In this document: positions 34,451 through 44,004 of the stretch, piece by piece
Layout: every line of letters starts with the position of its first letter
How positions within the stretch are numbered: position 1 is the first letter of the stretch
Assembly (NCBI GenBank): GCA_016235445.1
Contig: JACRLB010000020.1
Coordinates: 1 to 64,000, forward strand
DNA: 64,000 nt
Reading direction: 5' to 3'
DNA from: Chloroflexota bacterium
GTDB taxonomy: Bacteria; Chloroflexota; Anaerolineae; Anaerolineales; Villigracilaceae
Program-made: the position numbers and the translations under genes
Notes under the pieces: model-generated
The model's input: the letters and a program-made list of their open reading frames with translations, nothing else
The model's database searches: none
Told to the model about the DNA's origin: nothing

Positions 34451-35566
34451 CTAGTCCTTCTTCAACACCAGGGTATTCTCTGGCATGAGCATCAACCAAA
34501 CATCCTGCCCCACCACATAGAACGATTTCGGATCCAGGCGCGAAATGCGATTCTGTTCCAGCACCTTAACCTTCGCTTTGTTCACATCCACATACACATG
34601 CGTATCCGCGCCAATGTAAACCGTGTTGGTCACTCTGGCATGGAATAGATTCGTGTTCTTCGCATCCTTTTCCGTAATGCGGATCTTCTCAGGGCGGATG
34701 GAAACCACAACTTCCTCGCCTTTAACCAACCCTTCGGATATTGGCATCCCGACCACTTCTGCATTCAAGCTGGGGACGAAAACACTCGCTTCATCCTTCG
34801 ACAGAGACTTGATCTTGCCTTCGAGAAAATTCGACTCCCCGATAAAGTCTGCCACGAACTTGTTGGCAGGCCGCTCATACACCTCGACGGGCGTGCCCAT
34901 CTGCTGTACCTTGCCCTTGCTCATCACGGCAATTCGGTCAGACATGGTCAGCGCTTCTTCCTGATCGTGCGTCACATAAATGAAGGTAATCCCCAATTGC
35001 TGTTGAAGCGCCTTGAGTTCCAACTGCATCTCTTTGCGAAGTTTCAAGTCCAACGCGCCGAGAGGCTCGTCGAGTAGCAAAACGTCCGGGGTTTTGACCA
35101 GCGCCCGGGCAAGAGCGACGCGCTGTTGTTGTCCGCCGGAGAGCTGTTTGGGCCTGCGGCGATCCATCCCTGTCAACTGAACCATCTCGAGGGCATGTCC
35201 GACGCGTTTCTTGATCTCTTCCTCTTTCGCGCCTTCCATCTCCAGACCGAAAGCCAGGTTTTGATAGACGGTCAGATGCTGAAAAAGAGCATAACTTTGA
35301 AAGACCGTATTTACTTTCCGCTGAAACGGAGGCGTATGCCCCATGGCTTTGCCCTCGATAAAAACTTCGCCTTCGGTAGGCCACTCAAAACCCGCAACCA
35401 TACGCAGGGATGTGGTCTTGCCACAGCCCGATGACCCAAGCATGGAGAAGAACTCACCGTTCTTGATCTGCATGGTCACATGATCCACTGCCGCCATCTC
35501 ATTCCCCTCTGGTGTAATAAACCTTTTTACAACATCGCGCATTTCAACTGCAAATTCACTGGCCAT
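34451..35566 (-). CDS. potA: Polyamine ABC transporter ATPase PotA
   Basis: 371-residue ATPase. Walker [11 protein letters not shown] loop [12 protein letters not shown], signature LSGGQQQR, Walker [12 protein letters not shown], and switch His in THDQEEA. The C-terminal TOBE-type domain (about 240-371) is the regulatory part typical of PotA/FbpC/UgpC importers. It energises PotBC. First gene of a tight four-gene operon; the gap to the PatA gene upstream (80 bases) could contain a promoter but may be read through. Confidence 0.92.
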   Translation of the reverse strand: MASEFAVEMRDVVKRFITPEGNEMAAVDHVTMQIKNGEFFSMLGSSGCGKTTSLRMVAGFEWPTEGEVFIEGKAMGHTPPFQRKVNTVFQSYALFQHLTVYQNLAFGLEMEGAKEEEIKKRVGHALEMVQLTGMDRRRPKQLSGGQQQRVALARALVKTPDVLLLDEPLGALDLKLRKEMQLELKALQQQLGITFIYVTHDQEEALTMSDRIAVMSKGKVQQMGTPVEVYERPANKFVADFIGESNFLEGKIKSLSKDEASVFVPSLNAEVVGMPISEGLVKGEEVVVSIRPEKIRITEKDAKNTNLFHARVTNTVYIGADTHVYVDVNKAKVKVLEQNRISRLDPKSFYVVGQDVWLMLMPENTLVLKKD

Positions 35567-35646
35567 TTATCTTCTCCGAATTATGAATTTGGATTGCAAC
35601 AGTTTGCTGTTGCATCGTGTTAGAGCAGGCTCCCACACTACCAGAA

Positions 35647-37008
35647 TTACATCGATGCGCTAATTTCCTTTAGCACATCGCCGAGGCGATCAAGCAACAT
35701 ATCCATTTGTTCCTGCGTGACAATCAAAGGCGGCTCAATGCGGATGGTCTGCGCGCTGGTCAATGTGCCTGCCACAACAACATTTCGTTTGAACAACCCA
35801 GCCGCAACTTTATAACCGATCTCAGGGTTTTTGAAGTGCATACCAATCAAAAGACCCTTGCCCGTTATTTTCTCATAAATTTGCGGATATTGCATTGCGA
35901 ATTTATCCAATTGTGAAATCAGATAGCTTCCTTTCTCTTCGGCTTTCTCCCACAAGCGCTCGCGCAGTGTGACATGAATCGCGGCAATCGCGGCAGAACA
36001 TGCCAGCGCGCCGCCGCCCGTTGTGGTGGTGTGCATGAACGGGTTGGGATACATCATCGGGTGGAAAATTTCCTCGGTAGTCGTCACCGCGCTGATGGGC
36101 ATCACGCCGCCGCCGAGGGATTTGGCCACGGTCAAAATGTCGGGGGTGACATTCCAATGCTCAACGCCCCACAACTTCCCCGTCCGGCCCAGACCCGTCT
36201 GCACTTCATCCGCAATTAACAAGACGCCATATTTTTTCGTCGCGGCACGGATGCGCGGCCAAAAATCATCCGGTGGAACAATTGCGCCCGACTCACCCTG
36301 AATCGGCTCGAACATCACAGCCGCAACACCGATGCCAACCTTCTCGCAAATCTCCAGTTGTTTCTCAACCGCGTCCGCATCGCCAAACGGCACGTGATAG
36401 ACCTGCCCCGCATACAAGGCTCCCATCGGCGCGCGAAAATCCGCTTTACCCATCAGCGAAAGCGCGCCCATGGTTTTGCCATGAAACGCTCTCACACCCA
36501 CGATGAACGCGGTCTTGCCTGTATAAAGTTTTGCAATTTTCATCGCGGCTTCGTTGGCTTCTGCGCCGCTCGCCGCAAACCAACTGTATTTCAAATCGCC
36601 GGGCGTGATGCCTGCAAGAAGCCTTCCAAGCACGCCGCGCAACGGATCAATCAATTCCTGCGAAGGCATTGGCGAACGATCCAATTGCGCCTTGACTGCG
36701 CGCACAACATCGGGGTGACTCCATCCCAAATCCATCATGCCAAAGCCGCCGAGAAAATCAAGATATTCGCGGCCCAACACATCTTTGAACACCGAGCCTG
36801 AGCCAGTCCACTCGACTGCCGCCCAGTCACCAGACTCAGTTACAGACTTGCGATACTCCAACCAGTTGCGGTTGTAATGCTCGGCAAAATTTGATTTTGA
36901 TTCATCGATGATCCTGTGCGCTTCTTCTTGTGTGGGAAATTCATTCTTCTGGATCAAGTCCAGCCAGCGCGATGAATAATCCAATGCGTCTTCGTAATCG
37001 TATGCCAT
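35647..37008 (-). CDS. patA: Putrescine aminotransferase-like class-III enzyme
   Basis: 453-residue PLP enzyme. Colinear with Escherichia coli YgjG/PatA: WLEYRKSVTESGDWAAVEW, LGGFGMMDLGWSHP, SQELIDPLRGVLGRLL, HVPFGD, EPIQGESGAIVPP, DEVQTGLGRTGK, TVAKSLGGGVMPI (Schiff-base lysine) and IRIEPPL. PatA transfers an amino group from putrescine to 2-oxoglutarate, giving 4-aminobutanal/1-pyrroline. Its location directly upstream of potABCD gives good support. It also may act on cadaverine. Confidence 0.87.
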   Translation of the reverse strand: MAYDYEDALDYSSRWLDLIQKNEFPTQEEAHRIIDESKSNFAEHYNRNWLEYRKSVTESGDWAAVEWTGSGSVFKDVLGREYLDFLGGFGMMDLGWSHPDVVRAVKAQLDRSPMPSQELIDPLRGVLGRLLAGITPGDLKYSWFAASGAEANEAAMKIAKLYTGKTAFIVGVRAFHGKTMGALSLMGKADFRAPMGALYAGQVYHVPFGDADAVEKQLEICEKVGIGVAAVMFEPIQGESGAIVPPDDFWPRIRAATKKYGVLLIADEVQTGLGRTGKLWGVEHWNVTPDILTVAKSLGGGVMPISAVTTTEEIFHPMMYPNPFMHTTTTGGGALACSAAIAAIHVTLRERLWEKAEEKGSYLISQLDKFAMQYPQIYEKITGKGLLIGMHFKNPEIGYKVAAGLFKRNVVVAGTLTSAQTIRIEPPLIVTQEQMDMLLDRLGDVLKEISASM

Positions 37009-37017
37009 ACATCCTCA

Positions 37018-37082
37018 AATAGTAATTGGAGATTGGTAATTGGTAATTGCATCAATCTCCAATTACCAAGCACAATTTACCG
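37018..37082. repeat. Hairpin repeat of the GGTAATTGGTAA family
   Basis: Repeated ATTGGTAATTGGTAATTG and GGAGATTGG are answered by CAATCTCCAATTACCAA, forming a hairpin in the gap between patA and the dehydrogenase gene. Confidence 0.75.
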
Positions 37083-37083
37083 A

Positions 37084-38550
37084 TTAGAACTTCCTCGTCC
37101 ATTCTTTCGGCCAGCGTTCGACCACAACTTTTTTCTGCGTGAAAAACTCAACCGCATCCATGCCCTGCCCGTGCATGTCACCGAAGAATGAATCCTTCCA
37201 GCCACTGAACGGGAAGAATGCCATCGGCGCGGCGACACCGATATTGATGCCGATGTTGCCCGCATCAGCCTCATATCTAAATCTGCGCGCGGCATTTCCA
37301 CTGTTTGTGAACAGGCTGGCCTGGTTGCCATACTGCCCGCTATTTACCAACTGGATGGCTTCATCTATATTATTGACATGCATCAGACTTAATACTGGCC
37401 CGAAGATTTCCGTCCTCGCAATCTCGCTTCCGACTTTAACATCAGAGAGGATCGTCGGTCTGACAAATGATCCACGCTCGTAGCCCTTCACCACCGTCCC
37501 GCGCCCATCCACAGGAACGCCAGCGCCCTCTTTCGCGCCGAGTCCGATCAACTGCTCCACTCTCTGCATACTGGCTGTGTTGATGACGGGACCCATTTGA
37601 ATCCCAGAGTCCATGCCGTAGCCGACGGTGCGGGATGCTGCGGCGTCGCAGATCAATTCGGTGAATTCGTTCTTTGACTCGGCAACTGTCACAGCGAGGG
37701 AAACTGCCAGACAGCGCTGACCAGCACACCCGAAGGCTGAATCGGCGATGATCTTCGTCGCCATTTCCATATCCGCATCAGGCAATATAATGACGGGGTT
37801 CTTCGCTCCGCCTTGCGCCTGCACACGTTTGCCATTCGCGGCGGCAGTCGAATAAATATATTTTGCTACATTGGTCGAGCCGACGAAAGTGATTGCGCGA
37901 ATGGCGGGGTGCTCAAGAATGCCATCCACGGTTTCCTTCGCGCCGTTGACCATGTTGACCACGCCCTTCGGGAAACCGACTTGCTCGATGAGTTTGAAAA
38001 TGAACTGCATGGTCATCGGCACTTTTTCGGAAGGCTTGACGATGTAAGTGTTACCCGCCGCGAGCGCGTAGGGCAGATACCAAAATGGAATCATGCCGGG
38101 GAAATTGAACGGCGCGATGGTGGCGCAAACGCCCACAGGCTGACGGATCATGATCTCGTCGATGCCGGGCGCAATGTCTTCCACAAATTCGCCCTTGCTC
38201 AAATGCGGCATCCCGCACGCAACTTCGACATTTTCGTAAGCACGAACCATTTCGGCTTTGGCTTCTTCAAATGTTTTTCCAGCTTCATCCGTGATGAGCC
38301 TGGCAATCGCATCGCCATTCTCGCGCATGAGATTGCGGAGTTTGAATAAATATTGCACGCGGTCATTGACGGGCACACGCCGCCACGAAACATACGCCTC
38401 GCTCGCCGCCTTCGCCGCCGCTTCCACATCCGCCTTCGTGCCAAGCGGAGTGCGCGCGATCATCTCACCCGTTGCAGGGTTGATGACATCAAAATATTCT
38501 TTTACTGTGGGTTTTACCCATTCGCCATTTATGTAGTTTAAGATTTCCAT
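37084..38550 (-). CDS. mmsA: CoA-acylating (methylmalonate-)semialdehyde dehydrogenase
   Basis: 488-residue aldehyde dehydrogenase of the MmsA/IolA subgroup. NAD-binding region [30 protein letters not shown]; nucleophile Cys280 in [22 protein letters not shown] towards the end. Unlike most aldehyde dehydrogenases it lacks the general-base Glu (GGAKNP instead of ELGGKxP), as is usual for enzymes that pass the acyl group to CoA. It would convert malonate or methylmalonate semialdehyde to acetyl- or propionyl-CoA, or possibly succinate semialdehyde to succinyl-CoA, after beta-alanine or GABA deamination. The start at 38550 follows a GGAGAAACC site. Confidence 0.88.
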   Translation of the reverse strand: MEILNYINGEWVKPTVKEYFDVINPATGEMIARTPLGTKADVEAAAKAASEAYVSWRRVPVNDRVQYLFKLRNLMRENGDAIARLITDEAGKTFEEAKAEMVRAYENVEVACGMPHLSKGEFVEDIAPGIDEIMIRQPVGVCATIAPFNFPGMIPFWYLPYALAAGNTYIVKPSEKVPMTMQFIFKLIEQVGFPKGVVNMVNGAKETVDGILEHPAIRAITFVGSTNVAKYIYSTAAANGKRVQAQGGAKNPVIILPDADMEMATKIIADSAFGCAGQRCLAVSLAVTVAESKNEFTELICDAAASRTVGYGMDSGIQMGPVINTASMQRVEQLIGLGAKEGAGVPVDGRGTVVKGYERGSFVRPTILSDVKVGSEIARTEIFGPVLSLMHVNNIDEAIQLVNSGQYGNQASLFTNSGNAARRFRYEADAGNIGINIGVAAPMAFFPFSGWKDSFFGDMHGQGMDAVEFFTQKKVVVERWPKEWTRKF

Positions 38551-38557
38551 AGGTTTC

Positions 38558-38605
38558 TCCGTATTGGTAATTGGTAAATAGTAATTACCCGTTACCAATT
38601 ACTAT
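38558..38605. repeat. Hairpin repeat of the GGTAATTGGTAA family
   Basis: ATTGGTAATTGGTAAATAGTA and TACTATTTACC-type arms with a short loop separate the dehydrogenase from the upstream aminotransferase. The TAA stop region of the upstream gene (38606) abuts the repeat. Confidence 0.75.
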
Positions 38606-39913
38606 TTACATCACCTGCTTATCCATCAACTCCGCCAACCCCTCGTCAATGAGGTTCAAGCCTTCGTCAAGCTGTTCTTTTGTGATGACCAGCGGCGGAA
38701 CGATAAATAAAATATTTTTGAAATTGAAAACGTACACGCCGTTGGCAACGAGGAAGTTTTTTAGCGCAGTTAAATCCATTGGCTCTTTGGTTTCGCGGTT
38801 CTTCACCAACTCGATGGCGGTAAACAACCCAATATAGCGGACATCGCCAACAGAGGGATGTTTCTTCTTCAACTCCTCAAGCCGCTCGCCGAGATATTTT
38901 CCAACCGTCTTCGCGTTCTCGAAAATTTTCTCTTCTTCATAGACTTCGATTGTCGCCAATGCGGTGGCGCAAGCCAGGGCATGACCGTTATAAGTCAGCC
39001 CAGCGGACAGCATGTGACTTTCAAAAAATTTTGCAATATGCTCGCGGACAATGACCGCGCCAAGCGGGACGTAGCCCGACGTGATGCCCTTTGCTGTGGT
39101 GATGATGTCGGGCGTCACGTTCCAGTTATCCACGGCAAACCATTCGCCTGTGCGCCCCCAGCCTGACATGACCTCATCCGAGATCAACAGGATGCCATAC
39201 TTGTCGCAAATCTCGCGCATACGCGGCCAATATTCATCGGGCGGGATGATGAGTCCGTTCGTGCCTGTCACCCCTTCGAGGATGATCGCCGCGATCTGGT
39301 CTGGACCCTCGTGCTCGATCACCTCTTCCACATGGCTGATGCACTCGCGATGACAGGTATCCTTCGTCCAGCCGAACGGACAGCGGTAGCAATACGGGTC
39401 AAGAAAATGGACAACGCCTGAAATGGCAGGCTCGGCGGCGAGACGGCGGTAATCGCCAGTCAACGCAATTGCGCCGTGCGTCGCGCCGTGATACGAACGA
39501 TAGCGAGCCAAAATTTTATGTCGCCCTGTGAACTGGCGCGCGATCTTGATGGCGTTCTCGTTCGCTTCCGCGCCGCCCAGCGCAAAAAATGTTTTCTTCA
39601 AATCACCAGATGTGATTTCGGCGAGCTTCTTGCCCAACAATCCGCGCGGCTCGGTTGCCATGCCCGGCGACACAAAAGCCAGCACAGCGGCCTGATCTTG
39701 AATGGCTTTCACCACTTTGGGGTGTTGATGCCCGACATTTTCATTCACCAATTGAGAAGCGAAATCAAGGTAGCGTTTTCCATCCGCATCCCAAAAATAA
39801 ACGCCCTCGGCTTTGGTGACAGGAATCGGGTTTACCTGTCCCTGATTCGACCAGGAGAAAAAAGTATATTCTTTATTGAGGTCAACGATTTCTTTGGATG
39901 TGAGTTTGGTCAT
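38606..39913 (-). CDS. Class-III omega-amino-acid aminotransferase with Cys-rich insert
   Basis: 435-residue PLP enzyme. Motifs: YLDFASQLVNENVGHQHP, GGAEANENAIKIARQFTGR, ARYRSYHGATHG, SDEVMSGWGRTGE and TTAKGITSGYVPLGAV (Schiff-base lysine). A short insertion PYCYRCPFG...TCHREC with four cysteines is typical for taurine:pyruvate and related beta-amino-acid aminotransferases, and may bind metal or be structural. With the CoA-acylating semialdehyde dehydrogenase just downstream, beta-alanine or 3-aminoisobutyrate is the most plausible substrate. The start at 39913 has a GGAGAAACCC site and begins near the conserved region. Confidence 0.85.
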   Translation of the reverse strand: MTKLTSKEIVDLNKEYTFFSWSNQGQVNPIPVTKAEGVYFWDADGKRYLDFASQLVNENVGHQHPKVVKAIQDQAAVLAFVSPGMATEPRGLLGKKLAEITSGDLKKTFFALGGAEANENAIKIARQFTGRHKILARYRSYHGATHGAIALTGDYRRLAAEPAISGVVHFLDPYCYRCPFGWTKDTCHRECISHVEEVIEHEGPDQIAAIILEGVTGTNGLIIPPDEYWPRMREICDKYGILLISDEVMSGWGRTGEWFAVDNWNVTPDIITTAKGITSGYVPLGAVIVREHIAKFFESHMLSAGLTYNGHALACATALATIEVYEEEKIFENAKTVGKYLGERLEELKKKHPSVGDVRYIGLFTAIELVKNRETKEPMDLTALKNFLVANGVYVFNFKNILFIVPPLVITKEQLDEGLNLIDEGLAELMDKQVM

Positions 39914-39924
39914 GGGTTTCTCCG

Positions 39925-40020
39925 TGTGCAAATACGTAAACATGTAGACACGTAGACAAGGAAACAGGTACACAAGTCGCAAACTTGCTTACCTGTCTAC
40001 CTGTTTACTTTTTTACCTCT
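39925..40020. repeat. Hairpin repeat of the GTAAACAGGTAGACA family
   Basis: GTAAACATGTAGACACGTAG and CTACCTGTTTAC-type arms form an imperfect hairpin across the gap and into the last codons of the upstream aminotransferase gene. Confidence 0.7.
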
Positions 40021-41303
40021 TTAACAACTTCCGCGTACACATTCAATGTTTCGTCAATATCCGCGTCGCTGTGTTCGTAGCACAGGAACCACGGTTCGCG
40101 GGCATCGTGATCGGGCATGACACCTTTTTCAACAGCCTTCTCGACAAGGGCGATATATAAATTATGGTCGCTGTTCGCCCAGTCACGTTGACAGGTGACA
40201 GAGTGGATATTCAACGAGAACGAGAACATGGCCGGGTAGCCTGTGAATACGGCAGGAATATCGTTCTCTTCAAAGATTTCCTTCAATCCGTCCATGAGGC
40301 GTTGTCCGCGTTTTTCGATTGTTTTCAAAATGGGTTTGGATTTCAACAAACTCAATGTGGCATACGCGCCTGCAATGCCGGGCTTGTTGTTCGTGTACGT
40401 CCCGCCTTGCGCCACTCCATGCCCAATGATGGACATGATCTCTCGCTTGCCGCCGAAAGCCGCCACAGGGTAGCCATTGCCCAAAGCTTTTGCATACGTG
40501 ACCAGGTCAGGGTTGAGGCGGTAGTATTCCTGTGCGCCGCCGTTCGCAATGCGGAAGCCCGTCTTCACTTCATCCAAAATAAAGACACAGCCATATTCTT
40601 CCGTCTTCTGGCGGATGAGTTGCAGGAAACCATCCTGTGGATTGATCGCCGCGCAATTCCCCTGGCATGGTTCTGTTATGACTGCGGCAATTTGCTCCCC
40701 GTAAGATTTCATCACGCGTTCGAAGCCTTCAAAGTCATTGAACGGAAGCGTGATGATGAACTCGCGCATGGATTTGGGAATGCCGGAAGATGCGGGCACA
40801 GGGATGGGACTGCGACGATTGCCATACGTTTCGACAGGCGCGTAGGTTGACCACAAGGCATGGTCGTGCATCCCGTGATAATTGCCTTCAAATTTCAAAA
40901 TAATATCGCGGCCTGTGTAGGCACGCGCCACGCGGATGGCGTGCATGGTGGCCTCGGTACCAGAACAAGCCATGCGCACCATGTCAATAGCGGGAGACAT
41001 TTCAACGATCATCTCGGCCACGGCTACTTCAAGTTCACCCGTCATGGCAAAGAGGACGCCTTTTTGAATTTCTTCGATTACTTTTTGATCTACTTCATCA
41101 TGGGCGTGGCCTAAAATAATAGGCCCGAAGGCCATGCGATAGTCGATATATTTTTTACCGTCCACATCCCATAAATAGCCGCCCTTTGCCTTCTCCACAT
41201 AAGGGGTAATTCCATCCCCCCAGAAACGAAAATTGGAATTCACTCCCAGCGGAAGCACCTTTTGCGCGCGCTGTTGTAACGATTGAGTTTTCGAACCAAA
41301 CAT
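40005..41303 (-). CDS. Class-III aminotransferase, GSA-aminomutase-like (second)
   Basis: 432-residue PLP enzyme similar in plan to HemL: GGYLWDVDGKKYIDYRMAFGPIILGHAH, ACSGTEATMHAIRVARAYTGR, KFEGNYHGMHD, LDEVKTGFRIANGGAQ and TYAKALGNGYPVAAFGG with the PLP lysine. It differs from the first HemL-like protein at 23521, so the two are not recent duplicates. Island context suggests catabolism of an amino acid or its racemisation rather than porphyrin synthesis. The last residues (VVKEVKK) lie in repeat DNA. The start is 18 bases downstream of the second asnC gene, so the two are probably co-transcribed. Confidence 0.85.
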   Translation of the reverse strand: MFGSKTQSLQQRAQKVLPLGVNSNFRFWGDGITPYVEKAKGGYLWDVDGKKYIDYRMAFGPIILGHAHDEVDQKVIEEIQKGVLFAMTGELEVAVAEMIVEMSPAIDMVRMACSGTEATMHAIRVARAYTGRDIILKFEGNYHGMHDHALWSTYAPVETYGNRRSPIPVPASSGIPKSMREFIITLPFNDFEGFERVMKSYGEQIAAVITEPCQGNCAAINPQDGFLQLIRQKTEEYGCVFILDEVKTGFRIANGGAQEYYRLNPDLVTYAKALGNGYPVAAFGGKREIMSIIGHGVAQGGTYTNNKPGIAGAYATLSLLKSKPILKTIEKRGQRLMDGLKEIFEENDIPAVFTGYPAMFSFSLNIHSVTCQRDWANSDHNLYIALVEKAVEKGVMPDHDAREPWFLCYEHSDADIDETLNVYAEVVKEVKK

Positions 41304-41321
41304 ACACTCTCCTTGGATGGA

Positions 41322-41828
41322 TTATTTGGGTGTTGCCACTGATTCGTTCTCTGACAATTCATTTGCAATTCGTTCGGGCACTCTCCACTGGTAAACATCT
41401 TTGAGAATGATCGGTACGATGGAGGTTGTGGTCTTGCGCACCCCTGGCACTTTGCGAACCACTTCCGTGACAAAGTAATAGATTTCGGAAGTGTCCTTTG
41501 CAACCACCTGAATACTGATGTCATTCTGTCCGATGCCGCAGGCTACGTACGTCACATTTTCGAAAGAAGCCATTTTTTTGGCGACTTCCAAAACAGCATC
41601 GGCCTCCACCTCAAGCCAGATATCGGCTTTGATCTTGTAGCCCAGCGCCTCAGGGTTGACCACCGCGCTGATCTGAATGACGCCCTCTTCGATCATTCGA
41701 TCCACACGATAACGAACGGCGCGCTCGGAAATATCCGCCATACGGCGGGACATCTCCGAAGCGGACATACGCCCATCTTCAAGGAGTAAATTGACGATTT
41801 TTATGTCTGTTTTGTCGAATTCATACAT
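41322..41828 (-). CDS. Lrp/AsnC family transcriptional regulator (second)
   Basis: 168-residue regulator. Winged helix MYEFDKTDIKIVNLLLEDGRMSASEMSRRM with AVRYRVDRMIEEGVI as recognition helix, then the RAM domain (about 65-150). C-terminal tail of about 15 polar residues. As first gene before the HemL-like aminotransferase and the rest of the minus-strand genes, it is a candidate regulator for the upstream part of the island. It is not a close copy of the other AsnC protein. Confidence 0.92.
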   Translation of the reverse strand: MYEFDKTDIKIVNLLLEDGRMSASEMSRRMADISERAVRYRVDRMIEEGVIQISAVVNPEALGYKIKADIWLEVEADAVLEVAKKMASFENVTYVACGIGQNDISIQVVAKDTSEIYYFVTEVVRKVPGVRKTTTSIVPIILKDVYQWRVPERIANELSENESVATPK

Positions 41829-41911
41829 ATTGTTTCCGCTTCTTTTCCGAAAGTGACACGCGGAATATACCTTATGGCGTTTTAATCGTCAAGGGAGGCG
41901 GATAAATGGAA

Positions 41912-41936
41912 AAACCGCCCAACAGGGCGGCGGTTT
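41912..41936 (-). terminator. Terminator of the 41956 gene
   Basis: AAACCGCC/GGCGGTTT stem followed on the minus strand by TTTTCCATTTAT, 20 bases past the stop. Confidence 0.75.
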
Positions 41937-41955
41937 CAATTCTTCCATCATATTC

Positions 41956-43920
41956 TTAGTACGTCAATTTATACAAACTGAATCGTTGATCTCTAAAAAT
42001 AAAATCCACCTGTTCCGGGTATCGATCCATCAACTCAATTACCCATCCCACCTCCCCTTTGAGGAGCAGGTAGCCCACGCGGTTTTCCTTTAGGCGGGCC
42101 AGGCGGACTTCCGCAGGAATATCTTCCCCAACGATGGATTTCCATAACTGGGTTTGCGGGCCACCTGTCTCGACGCGAAACACAAGAGGGATATAGTTCA
42201 GCGTCAGGCTTGGGATGATTGAATGTGTAACCGCATCAGGCCCGCCGACGATAATTGGGTTGCCGGCTGCGTTGAGTTGATTCATCTTCCGGGCAGCGCT
42301 GACATAGTTGTTGTAAAAACCGACCACATCCTGGTTGCTTTTTTCCACGTTGCCCAGAGTCCATTCACGAACGTACAATACAGCGGCAATGAGCAGGACA
42401 TACGCTGAAAAATAAGCAAGCTGGGGCAGGCATTTATTTATTTTTTCCAATGGCCTGATTTTTTGAACAATATCAAGGCCAGCCCAAAGCAGGAAAGCAA
42501 ACGCCATTCCGAACGGAGTTAGCCATGTCAAACGCCATAGTTGAAAGGGCGTGGTAAACATGCCAACGATCCAGCCAGTGTATGGGAGCATGGACACTCC
42601 CAAAACAAGAAATGACGCGAGGACATATCGGGCGCTATTGTGCTTCCAGAAGAAAAACAGGCTGACAATCGCCGCCAGCGCTCCGATCTCGTAGGGCAGT
42701 CCAACGGTCAAATAGCGGGAGATGCCGTAATAGTTCGTCCCTTCGATGTAGTCGATGCGGCGAATGCCGAGGCGCGCCAGTTCATCGTTTGCGATCACAT
42801 CGTCCATGGAGAAGCTGAGGGTTTGGGAATATTCTCCGCCGAAAAAGCGGAATGAGTACGGAAGGAGAACTACCACCGCAAGAATTCCAATTAATTGGAA
42901 AAATTTCCAACGCAATTCCTTTTTGAAAAGAGAGGGCAGTCCGTACGCGCCAGCAATCATGCAGGCCATCCCAAACTGAACAGGGTGAGTAAATACCATT
43001 CCCATCGCTGTGACCCAGATGATAAAGAGTTTACGGTTTGTTGGGTTTTGAAAATATTCGACTACAAGAATTATCAACACCAGTGAGATGACAAAGGCGG
43101 CTGTAACTTTGTCTTCTGTTAATTTCTGGAAGAAAAGGTATCCGGGCTGGTTGTTGCGCGTCAGGCGCATGAGACTAAAGCCCTGCGCAAGGACAGCCGC
43201 CCCTGCCACCACACGCGGCAGGCCAAGAGTCTGGGCGAGGGTGAAAACTGCCAGAAAAGAGAACCCAGCCAGGAGCGGGGGAAGAAGCGTTCCTGTTATG
43301 AATAAACCATCCACGCCGCTGAGTCCGGATATCATGGCTTCCACAAGCGGCCAGTAGGCAAGCCAAAAACGGGGAATCTCCAGGCGGCTCAACGAATCTG
43401 GAAAGTCAAAAGTCAAAGCGGGCGCATGTTGGAAGTAATACAACAAGGCGCTGTATGTAAACGCATCGTCGTGGATGAGCGGCGGGCTGGCCAGGGCCGA
43501 AAAATACACCGCCCCGCCAGCAGAGATCAAAAGCAAAAGCGATTCCCACCATGTTGTTTTTTCAAACTGCCATGTGACCCGCAAAGGGCGGAACCACAAA
43601 GCAGTGACCATGACTGCGCCCCACAGCGCAAAGACCCAGCGGATGAATAAAAAGTTTAGCTGGAAAAAACGCGCGATCACGCCAAGCAGGCCTGTGACAA
43701 AAACAACGGTCACAAACCCGCCCAGCAGGGTGCGCGCCGAAACCTGCTCTTCGCCCGTCCACACTAAAAAGGCGGCCATGCCTGGAATCAGATACACAAG
43801 CATACCCAGCGCAAAGCGGAGAAGATCGAGGCCTTCCAGCCAGCGCTGCCACGGAAAAATGGAAAGAAACAACCAGAAGAGTAGTGAAAATACAAATGGG
43901 AATTTGCGATTTTTTATCAT
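41956..43920 (-). CDS. Large polytopic membrane protein, GT-C-like
   Basis: 654-residue protein (from ATG 43920) with about 14 membrane helices and a C-terminal extracytoplasmic domain of about 130 residues. The loop sequence LASPPLIHDDAFTYSALLYYFQHAP resembles the acidic loop motif of GT-C glycosyltransferases that use lipid-linked sugars, but the family cannot be named with certainty. The gene is divergent from the GT2-sulfotransferase-flippase operon, consistent with a role in glycolipid or surface-polymer synthesis. A TTG at 43947 would add nine residues; the ATG is preferred. Confidence 0.7.
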   Translation of the reverse strand: MIKNRKFPFVFSLLFWLFLSIFPWQRWLEGLDLLRFALGMLVYLIPGMAAFLVWTGEEQVSARTLLGGFVTVVFVTGLLGVIARFFQLNFLFIRWVFALWGAVMVTALWFRPLRVTWQFEKTTWWESLLLLISAGGAVYFSALASPPLIHDDAFTYSALLYYFQHAPALTFDFPDSLSRLEIPRFWLAYWPLVEAMISGLSGVDGLFITGTLLPPLLAGFSFLAVFTLAQTLGLPRVVAGAAVLAQGFSLMRLTRNNQPGYLFFQKLTEDKVTAAFVISLVLIILVVEYFQNPTNRKLFIIWVTAMGMVFTHPVQFGMACMIAGAYGLPSLFKKELRWKFFQLIGILAVVVLLPYSFRFFGGEYSQTLSFSMDDVIANDELARLGIRRIDYIEGTNYYGISRYLTVGLPYEIGALAAIVSLFFFWKHNSARYVLASFLVLGVSMLPYTGWIVGMFTTPFQLWRLTWLTPFGMAFAFLLWAGLDIVQKIRPLEKINKCLPQLAYFSAYVLLIAAVLYVREWTLGNVEKSNQDVVGFYNNYVSAARKMNQLNAAGNPIIVGGPDAVTHSIIPSLTLNYIPLVFRVETGGPQTQLWKSIVGEDIPAEVRLARLKENRVGYLLLKGEVGWVIELMDRYPEQVDFIFRDQRFSLYKLTY

Positions 43921-44004
43921 TATTTTTCCAGAAACAGGGATAGCCAATTATACTTGTTTCGATTATTATCGCCCCGCGATTGATACGTTTTATGGAGCCA
44001 TTAA

